From positions 134,053,989 through 134,117,988 of the forward strand of contig CP136068.1 in NCBI GenBank assembly GCA_032622095.1: DNA of 64,000 nucleotides, given 5' to 3'. Made by a program: the position numbers and the translations under genes. Numbering within the stretch: position 1 is the first letter of the stretch; every line of letters starts with the position of its first letter. Source of the stretch: Siphonodentalium dalli (taxonomy: Eukaryota > Mollusca > Scaphopoda > Gadilida > Siphonodentaliidae). This document shows positions 33,563 to 44,339 of the stretch, one piece after another. The notes below the pieces were generated by a model. The model worked only from the letters and a program-made list of their open reading frames with translations, was not told the origin of the DNA and searched no databases.

Positions 33563-34068
33563 CAGCACCAGTCAAAAGAAGTGGTATATTAAGCGCGCTA
33601 TTTTCGCGCCCAATATCGCAATAATATTGCAAGTGGAAACGCTTATAAGCATGTCGCTTGTGATATTATTGCAATATTTTGCGCTTAATATCTCAATATT
33701 TTGCGCTTAATATTGCGACATCTTGCGCTCAAAATTGTGACATTTAAATCAAATTATTGCTTCTTCTATATTGTATATTGTATAAATAGAGACAATGTTT
33801 TAGATATGTATATAATTATAGTTTTAAATGCTACATGTACACTATATGTACACTATATGCACAGTATTTATCTAATATAAATATAACACTATCGGGTCTG
33901 TATGAAATTTAGCGCGCTTGGTATCGCAATATTTTGCGTTCAATATTGCAATAATAAAGGCGACAGATTTATGGCAGTGTGCTATAATCACTCCTTTTTC
34001 TCAATTAAGCACGCTCAGTATCGCACTAAAGGTGCGCCTACAAATACCACTTCCTCTGACTGGTACTG
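33563..34068. mobile_element. Tc1-like MITE nested in the TIR element
   Basis: The ends are CAGCACCAGTCAAAAGAAGT and the reverse complement of CAGTACCAGTCAGAGGAAGT, each flanked by TA (33561-33562 and 34069-34070). CAGTACCAGTCAAAAG is a well-known terminal sequence of Tc1-type elements. The 506 bp interior holds short TTGCGCTTAATATTGCGA-like repeats and no transposase. A Tc1 transposase supplied in trans is the likely mover. Confidence 0.88.
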
Positions 34069-34958
34069 TATTGTCATGATGTACGGATTCACCTGTTAAA
34101 ACAAAAACTGTGTTTACAAGTGACTGGACAATTTCACGCCTTACATGTTACCAAAAGGTATGCCATTAAGATATTTTACTTTTACATGTACATAAATTGG
34201 AGTTTTAACTGCGAAACATGTAGCTTTGTTCTTTGTATGGCTTAAAAGGGCATGCCGATTCATGTTTTAGAATGGTCGAAATTAGTATTACTCATAACTG
34301 AATAGTGATGGGTTGGCTTATCAGATATTACTAGTATCGTTTTTTATTTACAGCCATATTATACAGTAGTTAGTGAAAGGCGAACACATTACGCGTGTGC
34401 AGCCTTTTCCGGATTAAATTCTACGAGGCAGATAACAAGCTTGATCCTCTGCAAACTGCAAAGTTTCATAAGTATTGTCTATCACTTTATGCATTGGGGA
34501 TTTACATTTCATCAAAACTATGAACGTATACAAACATAAGAACTAATATTAATTTTTCAGTTACGAATAATACTAGTTTCGACCATTCAAAATCATATGA
34601 ATCGTAATGCCTACCGGTAAATCATATTGTCACTATAGGAACCTGGCTAATTATATGGTAAATTAGCAATTAAGAGCAGAAAATTGGTGTTGACCCATGA
34701 AAAATACCATTGGTCTGACCTTTATTAGTTACGGTCTTGATATTAATTAAACGGTGCTGAACCGTAAAACAAAACACTGTCTGAAAGTTATTGGTTACGG
34801 TCTGTCCGTTACTTGAACGGTTTTATAAAGTGGAACATGATACGGTCTGATCGTATGTTTAACGGTCAAATGTTGGCAGCGATGTTGCGTGATCTCAGAC
34901 CGTTGAAACGACGGTATTTTTTCTAACAGTGTGTAGGACCACTTGACTAGGGGTGCGT

Positions 34959-36511
34959 TATGCTAGATAGCCTGCGACGAAAGACATTCCTGTTAAAGTT
35001 GTGCGCATGCGTAAATAGGATCCCCGTTGGGTTCATTCTCACACTTACCTAATTGTAAACGCTCTTTGTTAAAAAATCATCGCTTTGGTTTTAACAAAAC
35101 ATCTATGCAAAATTGTCGTTCAACGAAGTCATGTATACGTACTTTCGAAGTTCATATGTGCAATCAGATGCAGGGCATAGCATATTGCATTAACGTCATT
35201 TATATCAGGTGCAGGGCAGAGCAGATTGCATTAACGTCATTTATATACATGGCTTCTACGTGTATGTCTCTGGTCGAAACTACAGCCTATTATGGAACAT
35301 GTTGTGAAGTACTATTCATATTAGAGTAATATAAATACAGAGCGTTGTGTGTTATTATTACGTGACTGTTGGCAATCAATAAAGAGCGTTTCGATCGGTG
35401 TATTGCACGTTTAAACCTTTGTGGGGAAATATTCAGTTTCCTATAATTATAGATGCTTCAGAGCGTATAATGTATTCGAACCTAATTTAACCAACCCGAA
35501 ATGAGTGAAAATAGGCCCTGGCCATAGTGACATGTGCTAAATTTACATCTGTTTACATTATCTAGGTTCACCTCCAAAGTTACGATGTATAGCTGAAGTA
35601 ATATATTCACGGCAGTGAATCACGTGGTTTCGAGGTTGGTGAGTACCACGCATTCAAAATGTGCAAACGCACGAAAACATAATATACGAGGAACTGACAC
35701 AAACCATAGCAGTTTGACTGTAAGTTACGTGCATATGCTAGTTTATTTTTTAAACAAGTTGACACATTATTTGTTCGGAAATACTTAGTGGTTTTCTATA
35801 ACATTCTGATCATAGTTGCCACTCGGAAGTGCGTGGTATACACCAGTACATACACCTTGGAGAATCCGTCGACTGACAACATTGGTCAGAATGTTATAGC
35901 AAACAAATATGAATTTGGAAATAAATGAGGTATCAGCTTGTTTGAAAAATAGTATAGCATCTGCTCGTAGCTGTCAAAATAATATCGAATATATCATATC
36001 TTTGTTTATTACCTGTTTTCCTCGCGTCTGGTAGCGTTTTAGATCGTCTCAGCCATTTTGAATGCGTGATACCCATCAACTGGAAACCACGTGATTCCCA
36101 CCGTGATATTAATATTGGAGCACGTCTGTACAGTCTCATAATTATGCTTAGACACGATCTAGTATCTACCACCAGCCAACCACCGTGTATATCCGATACC
36201 GGAATTATACAGGAAAATTTCAATTGTTGACACAATATGCCGATATTTTTTACCGAACATTCGTGATTGCTAAAACCAGGACACATCAGGAAGATAAACT
36301 CCCTCTGAATAATTGGTGAGTATACGATACTTGTAAAATCTACTATCTTTAAATTCTGGATATAAAGCACGGCCTCAGAAATAAATCACGATTATAATGT
36401 GAAATTCCGCGGATGTGCAACATGGTCTGATAAACACCGTTTATGACTTCACAGCTATACGTGCGTCGCTTACGAACCGTAAAACTATACATGTGGGTTG
36501 TTATCATATAG
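34959..36511. other. No gene firmly recognised
   Basis: Contains a direct duplication at 35164-35246: a unit of about 42 bp with GCAGGGCA..GCA..ATTGCAT and TAACGTCATTTATAT is present twice. A 145-codon minus frame (36370-35933) reads through without stop but has no recognisable motif or splice-bounded start. Nothing further. Confidence 0.3.
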
Positions 36512-36513
36512 TA

Positions 36514-38155
36514 GAGACCTTTCGCATCCTCACGTTTACGATTACGAATACGGATAGCTATTCGTAGTCGTAAGTCTATCCGTATGGCCAAAAAGTCCTT
36601 TCGCAAAACGATTACGCGTAAGACTTTTGACGAACACGTACGATAATTATTTCGTACCACTTTTACAACTCAAAGCGTGTGTTTTGTATACAGTCCCTTA
36701 ATACTTCACTTATCGTCTCATTTTCAACAATGCGATAATCATGACCTGTTAATATTGTCAATAATTCGACCAGTCACAACGTACGACCCGGGATTCTCGT
36801 GATATATTGTGACAATACAGGTATAAATGCCGGGTCATATGTGGTGGAAATTCAGTTCGTTGTTAGCATGGATGACCAGATAGACGTTATGCTGATGGGG
36901 AAGAGGGGTTCCTGAATTTGGACCTCACATCAACCACGGCGCCATCGTTCAAGCCCCTTCAAGTCCGCGATTTGATTTCAATGCGATTTCGGCTTCACAT
37001 CTTTGGGTTTAGGAAATCCGACATATGTTGATGAGCTCGCTGATGTGTATCACTTCTGATTTGTTACTACCAAATCGAAACAAAGTCGACACGGTAGAAG
37101 CGATGTGCATCAAGTTGTTTTTTTGTCAGATATTTGAAAAACCGGCAAAATTTCGTTGAACAAAATGTTGATAAATAACAGGTTTTGGGCAATTTTATAA
37201 TATAGTTGACTGTGCATGGTTAGCAATAATTTAGAGCAATTACTCGATTCTGATAACAGAAGCGGCATTTAAAAAAAATTGTTGTTGGAATCTGATGATA
37301 TGGGGACATTTAAACGGATTGAGTACCTTTAAATGCCGCATTTGTGCGTGTTTTTAAAATTAAAAATAAATGCAAAGAACAAACCTGACAGAGACTGCTG
37401 AGCTCTTTATGCAAATTAGAACTCGGTTATGAATTCCATGTAATTTTAAAATGCCCTGCATTGCAGACTCTACGAGAGAGATATATAAAACCCAACTTCT
37501 ACCGAAAACCGAATATTATTAAATTGAAAGAACTATTCAATTCGGGAAAGGGGAAGAGAACACAAAATATTTCACTATTCATTAATAGGGTTATGCCATT
37601 CTTTAGGCTCTCCTGAGGCATTCTATAACTGCACACGTTAGGACACCACCATGGGTTGTTGAATTAAATAATTGTTGAATTTCACTATATATTGTGTACT
37701 ATCTTGCAAATAATAATCACTCAAAACTCCTCATGCATCGCACACTATATACTGTATTTTTGGCGACTGGTTTCATAGTGCACTCCTCTTACTGTAAAGT
37801 TTTCTGTCGCAGCCAGCGATGGCTATCCGTTGTGAATAGCGATCTTATTTCGCGGGAAGCTCGTGATTCACGACGACGAGTACAGTGATTGACAATCTAA
37901 ACAGCATATCGAGGTCGTAGCTCAATACAACTGGATGGTTTACATGATATACATATATACAGTCTCGAACGGAGTAAAGTGATATATTTGAAGATAATAC
38001 ATTTCAGGTGTTATTTGAGCTTATTAGAAACCATGAAATCGTAACCGTTATTACGGATAGTGAAATACGAGAACGATTAGAAAGTGCACAAAGGTTGGTG
38101 ACGTAGTACCCTATCCGTATCCGTAATCGTAAACGTGAGTTTTGCGAAAGGTCTC
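36514..38155. mobile_element. TIR element GAGACCTTTCGC, TA target
   Basis: Terminal inverted repeats of about 45 bp begin GAGACCTTTCGCA and continue CTCACGTTTACGATTACG, ATACGGATAG at both ends with two or three differences and a short indel. Both ends are flanked by TA. The 1.64 kb interior includes a copy of dispersed repeat R2 (37156-37335) and small unrecognised frames but no transposase. A second, inner phrase CCTTTCGCAAAACGATTACG lies near 36598, which suggests internal rearrangement. Confidence 0.85.
37156..37335 (+). repeat. Dispersed repeat R2, copy 2
   Basis: Same-orientation match to 19655-19835; carried within the GAGACC element. Confidence 0.7.
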
Positions 38156-38266
38156 TAGTATATACATATTTGCACCTACTACGATCACGATTAGATAGCG
38201 AAATATACTTAATCGGGGTTCATAATGAGATAGCGATTGATATTCAAACGCAGGAACAGGTGATAC

Positions 38267-38791
38267 CACCCCTGGACAAGTGGTCCTGCTATTGTGCTAT
38301 GCTGAGGTTGGGTCCTGCTGAATTGCTATGATGCTGTTAGTGCAAACTGGTGCCGTTAACAAAAAGTACCGTTATATTTTTTAACTTGTAATTTTTTGCG
38401 GTGTTCCGATAATCTGAACATGTCCAGGAAAAGCCATTATGCGTATCAAACATTCAAAAAACATATCTACATGTATTTCGAAAAAAAATTAATATTGGTT
38501 GTATTAGTTGTTGAAAATCGACTATAATCAAGATGGTTATTCACGTCGTTTTAGAAACACCAGCGCAGACATTATTATATTTTTCAAAAATATATATGTT
38601 CTTGGATGTTTCGTACACACACAGGATTTTTCTCAAATCGCTCGGATTAGTCACACACGGCGAAAATAACAACTCTAGAAAACAGAACGGTACTTGTTCG
38701 TAACGGCATCATTTTGCCCAACCCGCATCATAGCAATACAACAGGACCAACAGCGTCATAACATACTATCAGGACCACTTGACCAGGGGTG
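38267..38791. mobile_element. CACCCC-type MITE, complete copy
   Basis: The 525 bp element has inverted ends of about 110 bp: CACCCCTGGACAAGTGGTCC at the left and the reverse complement of a GGACCACTTGACCAGGGGTG end at the right, with TTGCTATGATGC and GTACCGTT also mirrored. The ends resemble hAT-type termini, but no clean 8 bp duplication is seen in the flanks. A split remnant lies around 32215-34958 and a left-end fragment at 43246. Confidence 0.85.
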
Positions 38792-39648
38792 CATGGATAC
38801 GCGAGGTTGTGATCACAGTTCGAAATAGGTATCCTAAGTTAATCGGAATGGTGATAACTCTATTTATTATATAATTAACTTTCTCAAACAAACCCTATAG
38901 TATTTATTGGCATGGAGGTTTGATAAAACACGACATTAACCCGGCTCGGGGTTAAAATAAAAGATATGTTACATGTACGTCACGCGTGAGATGTCGCTGT
39001 GCAATCACATTACGCGTGGCGTTTGCAACCAGCCAATCACAAATGCTTACACATAACTCATTTGCCGTTGATTTGCGGAAGAGATTTTCATTAAATTTGG
39101 TGTGATATAGTTGTCTCTTCAGCTCCAACAGTAGAACTCTATTGCGCTACCAGGTATGAATACCGGTGCCGCTAGATCATACAATAAAAAACTTGTTGCA
39201 TGGTTTCGAGGTTGACATCAACCCTTGGAATTTAATATTCACTGAGGCCGTAAATTAACTTTCGCTGGTTGATAAATCCGCGTGTCTACCTTGAAACCAT
39301 TCAAAACATGTATAATAGAACGCACGTTGACGAAATTACGGAGATTTTTATGAAATAATTTACAACACCACAATTGATCAACTTTTGTCAAATATAAGTA
39401 AAATTCTTTTCTTTGGAGGTTAGTGGAAAGCTTCAAACATCTCCGTTATTTCATCAATATTTTTTTAATTTGTTTTTATCCTAACCTCAATCCTAACCTC
39501 GCATAGCACGTGTTATTATCATGGGGTTTCTCCCCAAAACTATTGTTCAAGGAGTGGTGTACATTTATCATTCCCGCGTCCTACACCGCTGGGTTGATAC
39601 ATGCAGAGATGTCAAATTATCAATGTAAAGAACATTGGCTGTCTGTAT
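38792..39648. other. No feature recognised
   Basis: AT-rich spacer. A 65-codon plus frame (39510-39704) ends inside the hairpin described next. Confidence 0.3.
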
Positions 39649-39799
39649 ATATAAGGATTAACTGTCATGTGGACTGTTTTTATGGAGACGTAACCGTGAG
39701 GTAAGTGGACATAACTTGTGTAAAACATACAAGTTATGACCACTTACCTCACGGTTACATCTCCATAAAAATAGTCCACATGACAGTTAATCCTTATAT
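39649..39799. repeat. Near-perfect 71 bp hairpin with 9 bp loop
   Basis: The arm ATAAGGATTAACTGTCATGT, GGACTGTTTTTATGGAGACG, TAACCGTGAGGTAAGTGG, ATAACTTGT is followed after GTAAAACAT by its reverse complement with about three mismatches. Each strand of the palindrome displays GTGAG|GTAAGTGG, a perfect splice-donor consensus. Age must be low given the arm identity. Confidence 0.92.
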
Positions 39800-40149
39800 T
39801 TATATACATTTAGCGAAAAAGCCACTTTTGTAAATGTATTTAAATCGAAAAGTGTATCGTGACAAAAACAGCCCAAAATACCCAATAGCATGCACCATTG
39901 GCAAAAGTTAATAGATGTAATTTCCGACGTTTGAACGTAGTGAATTAGGCGGAAAATACTTTCTCCACGCAGGTGAGCGAAGATATCAATGGGGCGTAAA
40001 CAGTAGTCGTGACGTATAGAAGTGGTCAGATGATTGGTATAAAGGTCCGTGATGAGAGGCAATCGGGTCTCTTGGGGTGATGACTTGCTGGCTCTAGTCA
40101 CGCGTTTTCGTCTCGGTATGTTGTGTTGTTTGCCGATACCGAACTTAAC

Positions 40150-40744
40150 AAAGAAAAACATACAAATGGTCCGCTGTTTACAAAATGCCTTAAATCACTT
40201 CGCATCGTACTGTGACACATGGAAGCTAAGCATCAATGCCTCCAAAACTAAAATCATGGTTCTTGGTAGAAAACTAAAACAAAGAAAATCAATGTCATTC
40301 AAAATAAACGGTAACGAAATTGAGATCGTGGATAGCTTCTAATACTTGGGCACGTGGTTTAGTAAAAACGGAACATTTAGCAGGGAACGAAACATGAGAT
40401 GTAAAGATCCAAAGAAAGCTATGTACGCACTCATAAGTAAAGCCAGACAAAATAACCTCTCCTATGACAGCGTTCTTGAAATTTACGAAAAAGCAATAAC
40501 TCCCATAATGACATATGGAGCCGACGTACGGGGTTTTGAAAACACCGCCTGCCTAGAAAAGCTAGAAATCTGGTTTCTTAAATTTGCACTTAACCTGCGC
40601 AAAACCACAAATACATGTTTTGTTTATGGGGAGACGGGTATATGCACAATTAGCCAAAAGATACAATTACGATGTCTAACATATTGGAATAAACTTGTGA
40701 ACATGCAGTGCAATAGACTCCCACTTATAGTGTTATTATTGTAA
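40150..40744 (+). pseudogene. Non-LTR retrotransposon reverse transcriptase remnant
   Basis: The plus strand encodes the C-terminal part of a LINE-type reverse transcriptase: a LQNALNHFASYCDTWKLSIN segment, then KTKIMVLGRK, an IEIVDSF segment, YLG, then AITPIMTYGADVRG and a VYGETGICTIS segment. This order is the usual run after the YADD catalytic motif (helper helix, W-L-x-N-x-x-KT, YLG, then the thumb). The catalytic aspartates are not present, so it is 5' truncated. An in-frame TAA stands between F and YLG at about 40340. It cannot be active. The family within LINEs cannot be fixed from this part. It degenerates after 40720. Confidence 0.85.
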
Positions 40745-40839
40745 CTATATTATATACCGGGTATGGGTTCTATATTCTGGTCGTTGCAAACCATAATGTG
40801 CTATGCACATCGAACCATGTATTACACTATATACACATA

Positions 40840-41760
40840 TATATGCAATATTTACAACACCGTGTGATAAGATCGAACACCAATGCTATCAGGTATCACA
40901 CACAGTACACGCAGTTCAAACTGCTCACATATTCATTATAAAATAGCACATGCATGTTCAAAACATCGAACACCCAGTTCCTGTGTGCAAGTCGATGTCG
41001 TATATAGTTTCAATAATAATGGAGTGGTGACATATATTTATTCAAAACTATAACATATATGTGTGACCAACATCAAATAGTGTTTTGACTTTGTTCAAAT
41101 GTACAACACTATGTATTGGATAATATAGAATACATTGAGAATGTAAAGTCTGTAGATTGTCATATTTGTTCAAACACTGCATAAATTGTTATGCAGATAT
41201 AAATTGTCGACACACCATTGTATTCAATTTTTGCATATATATATGACCACATTGCATAAATATATGACAGTGCGTAAACGGTTATACACATATGTGTATG
41301 CAAAATTTACAACACTGTGTGATAAGATTGAACACAAATGTACATTGGTAGTGTAAACTGCACCTTTGTGTTGTAAAGGTAGCACATTGGTATTGTAAAA
41401 TACCACATGTATGTTTAAAACATCGAACATATGTTGTGCCCGTAAACAAGTCGATGTCATGTATATGTTCAATAAAACGAGAGTAGCGGCATATATTTGT
41501 TCAATAATACAACATATATATGTCACATACATCAAATAGTGTGCTGACATTAATTTATTTGTTCAAAAATATAACACGATGTATTGGATAATATAGAACA
41601 CAGTAGGTATGTAAAGTGTGTAGATTGTCATATTTGTTCAAAAACTACATAAATTGTTATGCAGATATAAATTGTCGGCACACTATTGTCTTAAATTTTT
41701 GCATATATATGTGACCGCATTGCATCAATATATGACAGTGCGTAAACGGTTGACATATAT
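40840..41760. repeat. 468 bp tandem duplication
   Basis: Phrases TGTATTGGATAATATAGAA (41112 and 41580), TTTACAACACTGTGTGATAA, ATAAATTGTTATGCAGATAT and GACAGTGCGTAAACGGTT each appear twice at about 468 bp spacing. A third partial unit lies at 43050-43240, beyond the 150 bp satellite, which therefore seems to have expanded inside this array. Confidence 0.85.
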
Positions 41761-41824
41761 ATTTGTTGTATATTCCGGTCGCTATCGCCGAGAAAATTGG
41801 TCGAAATTGTCGGACTAAATGAAA

Positions 41825-42853
41825 GGGACGTATTGATGTTTCATGGTGACAGGGGTGGTTGCGTAGAGGGGTGGCGGACAAAAATATCCTTTGTCGAAAA
41901 CCGGCACTCAAATAGGGAGTGTTTCGTGGAGGGGGGCTATATAGCCCCGAACCAAATTAAAGTATTTTCGGGTATACAGGGACGTATTGATGTTGCATTG
42001 TGACAGGGGTGGTTGTGTACAGGGGCGGCGGACAAAAATATCCTTTATCGAAAACCGACAGTCAAATAGGGAGTGTTTCGGGAAAGGGGACTAGCCCCTG
42101 ACCAAATTAAAGTATTTTCGGGTCAACAGGGACGTATTGGTGTTGCATTGTGACAGGGGTGGTTGTGTACAGGGGCGGCGGACAAAAATATCCTTTATCG
42201 AAAACCGACAGTCAAATAGGGAGTGTTTCGGGAAAGGGGACTAGCCCCTGACCAAATTAAAGTATTTTCGGGTCAACAGGGACGTATTTGTGTTGCATTG
42301 TGACAGGGGTGGTTGTGTACAGGGCCGGCGGACAAAAATATCCTTTGTCGAAAACCGGCAGTCAAATAGGGATTGTTTCGGGAAAGGGGACTACCCCCTG
42401 ACCAAATTAAAGTATTTTCGGGTCAACAGGGACGTATTGATGTTGCATTGTGACAGGGGCGGTTGTGTACAGGGGCGACGGACAAAACTATCCTTGATAG
42501 AAAACCGGTAGTCAAATAGTGAGTGTTTCGGGGAAGGGGGCTAGCCCCGGACCAAATTAAAGTATGTTCGGGTCAACATGAACACATTGATGTTGCATTG
42601 TGACAGGGCTGGTTGCGTACGGGGACGGCGGACAAAGTTATCCTTTATCGAATACCGCCAGTCAAATAGGTTATAGGGAGTGTTTCGGGGAAGGGGGCTT
42701 GCCCCGGACTAAATTAACAGTTCAATAGGGCCGTATTGATTTTGAATTGCGACATGGGTGGTTGCGTAGAGGGGCAGCGGACAAAATTATACTTTATCGA
42801 TCACCGGCAGTCTTGTAGTGAGTGTTTCGGGGAAGGGGGCCAGACCCGGCATG
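41825..42853. repeat. 150 bp satellite, seven units
   Basis: GGGACGTATT recurs at 41825, 41979, 42129, 42279, 42429, then as variants at 42579 and 42728. Units carry GTGACAGGGGTGGTTG, GGCGGACAAAAATATCCTTT, TTTCGGGAAAGGGGACTAGC and CCAAATTAAAGTATTTTCGG. Units 2 and 3 differ at a single base by eye, while outer units are more diverged, the usual pattern of unequal exchange. Two open frames across units are by-products. Confidence 0.93.
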
Positions 42854-43049
42854 ATCGAGAGGGTGGATAGATAGGATGCTTCACTCCTCGAAAATCGCAG
42901 TAGAAAATATATATACATGTATCACCAAGAAGGCTTCAGACAGAGTAATGAATCTGACATATTATTTAAAGTTACTCACTGACGTCACCGGTGTCACGGC
43001 CACGTCGTGGGGGAGGGGGACTAAAAATAATGACTACACCTCAACGATT

Positions 43050-43240
43050 TAGTGGGTAGTATGTAACACATTGAGCATGTTAAGCCTGTAGTGCGCATAT
43101 TCGTTTAAATGTTGCATACATTGGTATACAGATGTATATTGTCGGCACACCATTGAGTTTTATTTGCGCACATGTAGATGACCACATTGCATACATTGTA
43201 TGATTGCGTTGCTAAACGGTTGTCACATATATATCGGTTG
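43050..43240. repeat. Third partial copy of the 468 bp repeat
   Basis: GTATACAGATGTATATTGTC, GGCACACCATTGAGTTTTAT, GACCACATTGCATACATTGT and TAAACGGTTGTCACATATAT match the end of both units at 40840-41760. Confidence 0.75.
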
Positions 43241-43245
43241 TATAA

Positions 43246-43325
43246 CACCCCGGCCAAGTGGTCCTGCTAATGTGATATGATGTTGGTGGGTTTTGCTGAA
43301 TTGCTATCCTATTGGTAGTATATGG
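43246..43325 (+). mobile_element. Left-end fragment of CACCCC-type MITE
   Basis: CACCCCGGCCAAGTGGTCCT and a TTTTGCTGAATTGCTATC segment match the left end at 38267. No right end was found nearby. Confidence 0.7.
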
Positions 43326-44212
43326 CCGCACTGGGGCAGCGTACTAAAAAATCTCCTTTAGCGAAAATTTGTAGCAGACAATAAACGGGTTTTACATGAA
43401 GGCCTACCATCTAGAAGGCAGAGGAAATAGTTTATAGGTAATCTGACAGGTGCTTTAACGTGGCTCACTTTGGTCACCAGTATCACGACCAGGGTCGGGG
43501 TTGGGGGGGGGGGTGCGGTAGAAACTGAAAATAATGATTACTTGGCCGCTTCTTATATTTTAAATAAGGCATCTCAATGATTTATAATTAGTGAATTCAT
43601 GAATACAATGTCATTTACATACGCTATGATGTATATACACAGACAGAAACAGTTGGACATGCAAGGGAGAGGGGTGGTCCACTGAAATTAATAAAAAAGG
43701 TCCTTGTTTTGACGCAAATTTCCACCAGTCGTTTCGGAATTTCATGATATTCTATGTTAACAATATATATTGGTATATTTCAAATTTGTCAACGAGGCGC
43801 CGTTCTGGGTCAACAAATTGGCGATGTGGTATGTCGCAAATTTCATCCCAATCTTAGATATGTCAGAGAAATTGACGCACAGACTCAGTTCATGAGTGTT
43901 CATAGCTTCAAATGTGATTGTTTCAGTGAGCGTGAATAAGTTCTCATTTTTATCAAAATGGTTATGCGTCGATCGGAATAGCACTTTGGGATGCTCCTCA
44001 ACTCATATCAAGCTTGGAAATCGATCCCAAATTTCGAACATGTTATGGTTCTAATTATCCAGAATCTACCCACCTCGGCTATAGGGGGGGGGGGCTAAAT
44101 GTGTTAATAAAGTTGTCTAGTTGCATGGTGTCATCATATGGGCCATAGATATGATATACACTATGTAGAGGAGATGTGCATCATAATTGATGAGCAATAA
44201 TTCTGTAAAAAT
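43326..44212. other. No gene recognised; G-runs
   Basis: Includes runs of nine or more G near 43500 and 44085. Two mirrored frames at 43754-43984 lack recognisable motifs. Confidence 0.3.
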
Positions 44213-44339
44213 AGAGGATCTACAACTGGTCCCCAGTTTATAGCCGAATTACCAAAAAGACCAGTATATTAGGTCTGACCTGATATACTGGAGGCGTTTT
44301 GTAAAATCCGCTATAAGCACGAGAGGTTGTATGCAGTCT
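44213..44339. mobile_element. Palindromic MITE, copy 2
   Basis: AGAGGATCTACAACTGGTCC, CCAGTTTATAGCCGAATT and inverted partners (AAATCCGCTATAAGC, GTTGTATGCAGTCT) match the hairpin at 23619-23739. Arms have diverged more than in copy 1. Confidence 0.75.

Larger units (their letters stand above)
32292..34931 (+). mobile_element. ACGGT-type TIR element, full-length copy
   Basis: Both ends carry CACTGTTAGAAA followed by a TAC(T/C)GTCG..TC..ACGGT block in inverted orientation, and both subterminal regions are filled with ACGGT/ACCGT motifs. The interior shares about 1 kb with the truncated copy at 21855-23073. Flanks may show a TG duplication (32290-32291 and 34932-34933), but that is too short to be sure. 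A frame at 33283-33558 reads PGVHYWLDVLIKLSLADSL and also exists in diverged form in the other copy. It is not a recognised transposase. The superfamily is uncertain; CACTG ends occur in several DNA transposon groups. Confidence 0.85.
32215..34958. mobile_element. CACCCC-type MITE remnant split by an insertion
   Basis: Sequence at about 32240-32291 (CACCATAGCA, GCAGGACCTACCAGCATCAT) continues at 34932-34958 (TAGGACCACTTGACTAGGGG). Together they match the right end of the intact element at 38267-38791. The 2.64 kb element at 32292-34931 lies between the two parts, so it inserted into an older copy. The left half of this remnant was not found. Confidence 0.75.

Noticed and set aside
35933-36370. 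145-codon minus-strand frame
   Set aside because: No known motif, no convincing start or splice sites, and composition like translated spacer.
37739-37888. Short frame MHRTLYTVFLATGFIVHSSY resembling a signal peptide plus small secreted product
   Set aside because: It lies inside the GAGACC transposon, has only two cysteines and a short basic tail, and no sign of selection can be judged.
41797-42511. Repeated frames with GDRGGCVQGRRTK
   Set aside because: Produced by the 150 bp satellite, whose period is a multiple of three.
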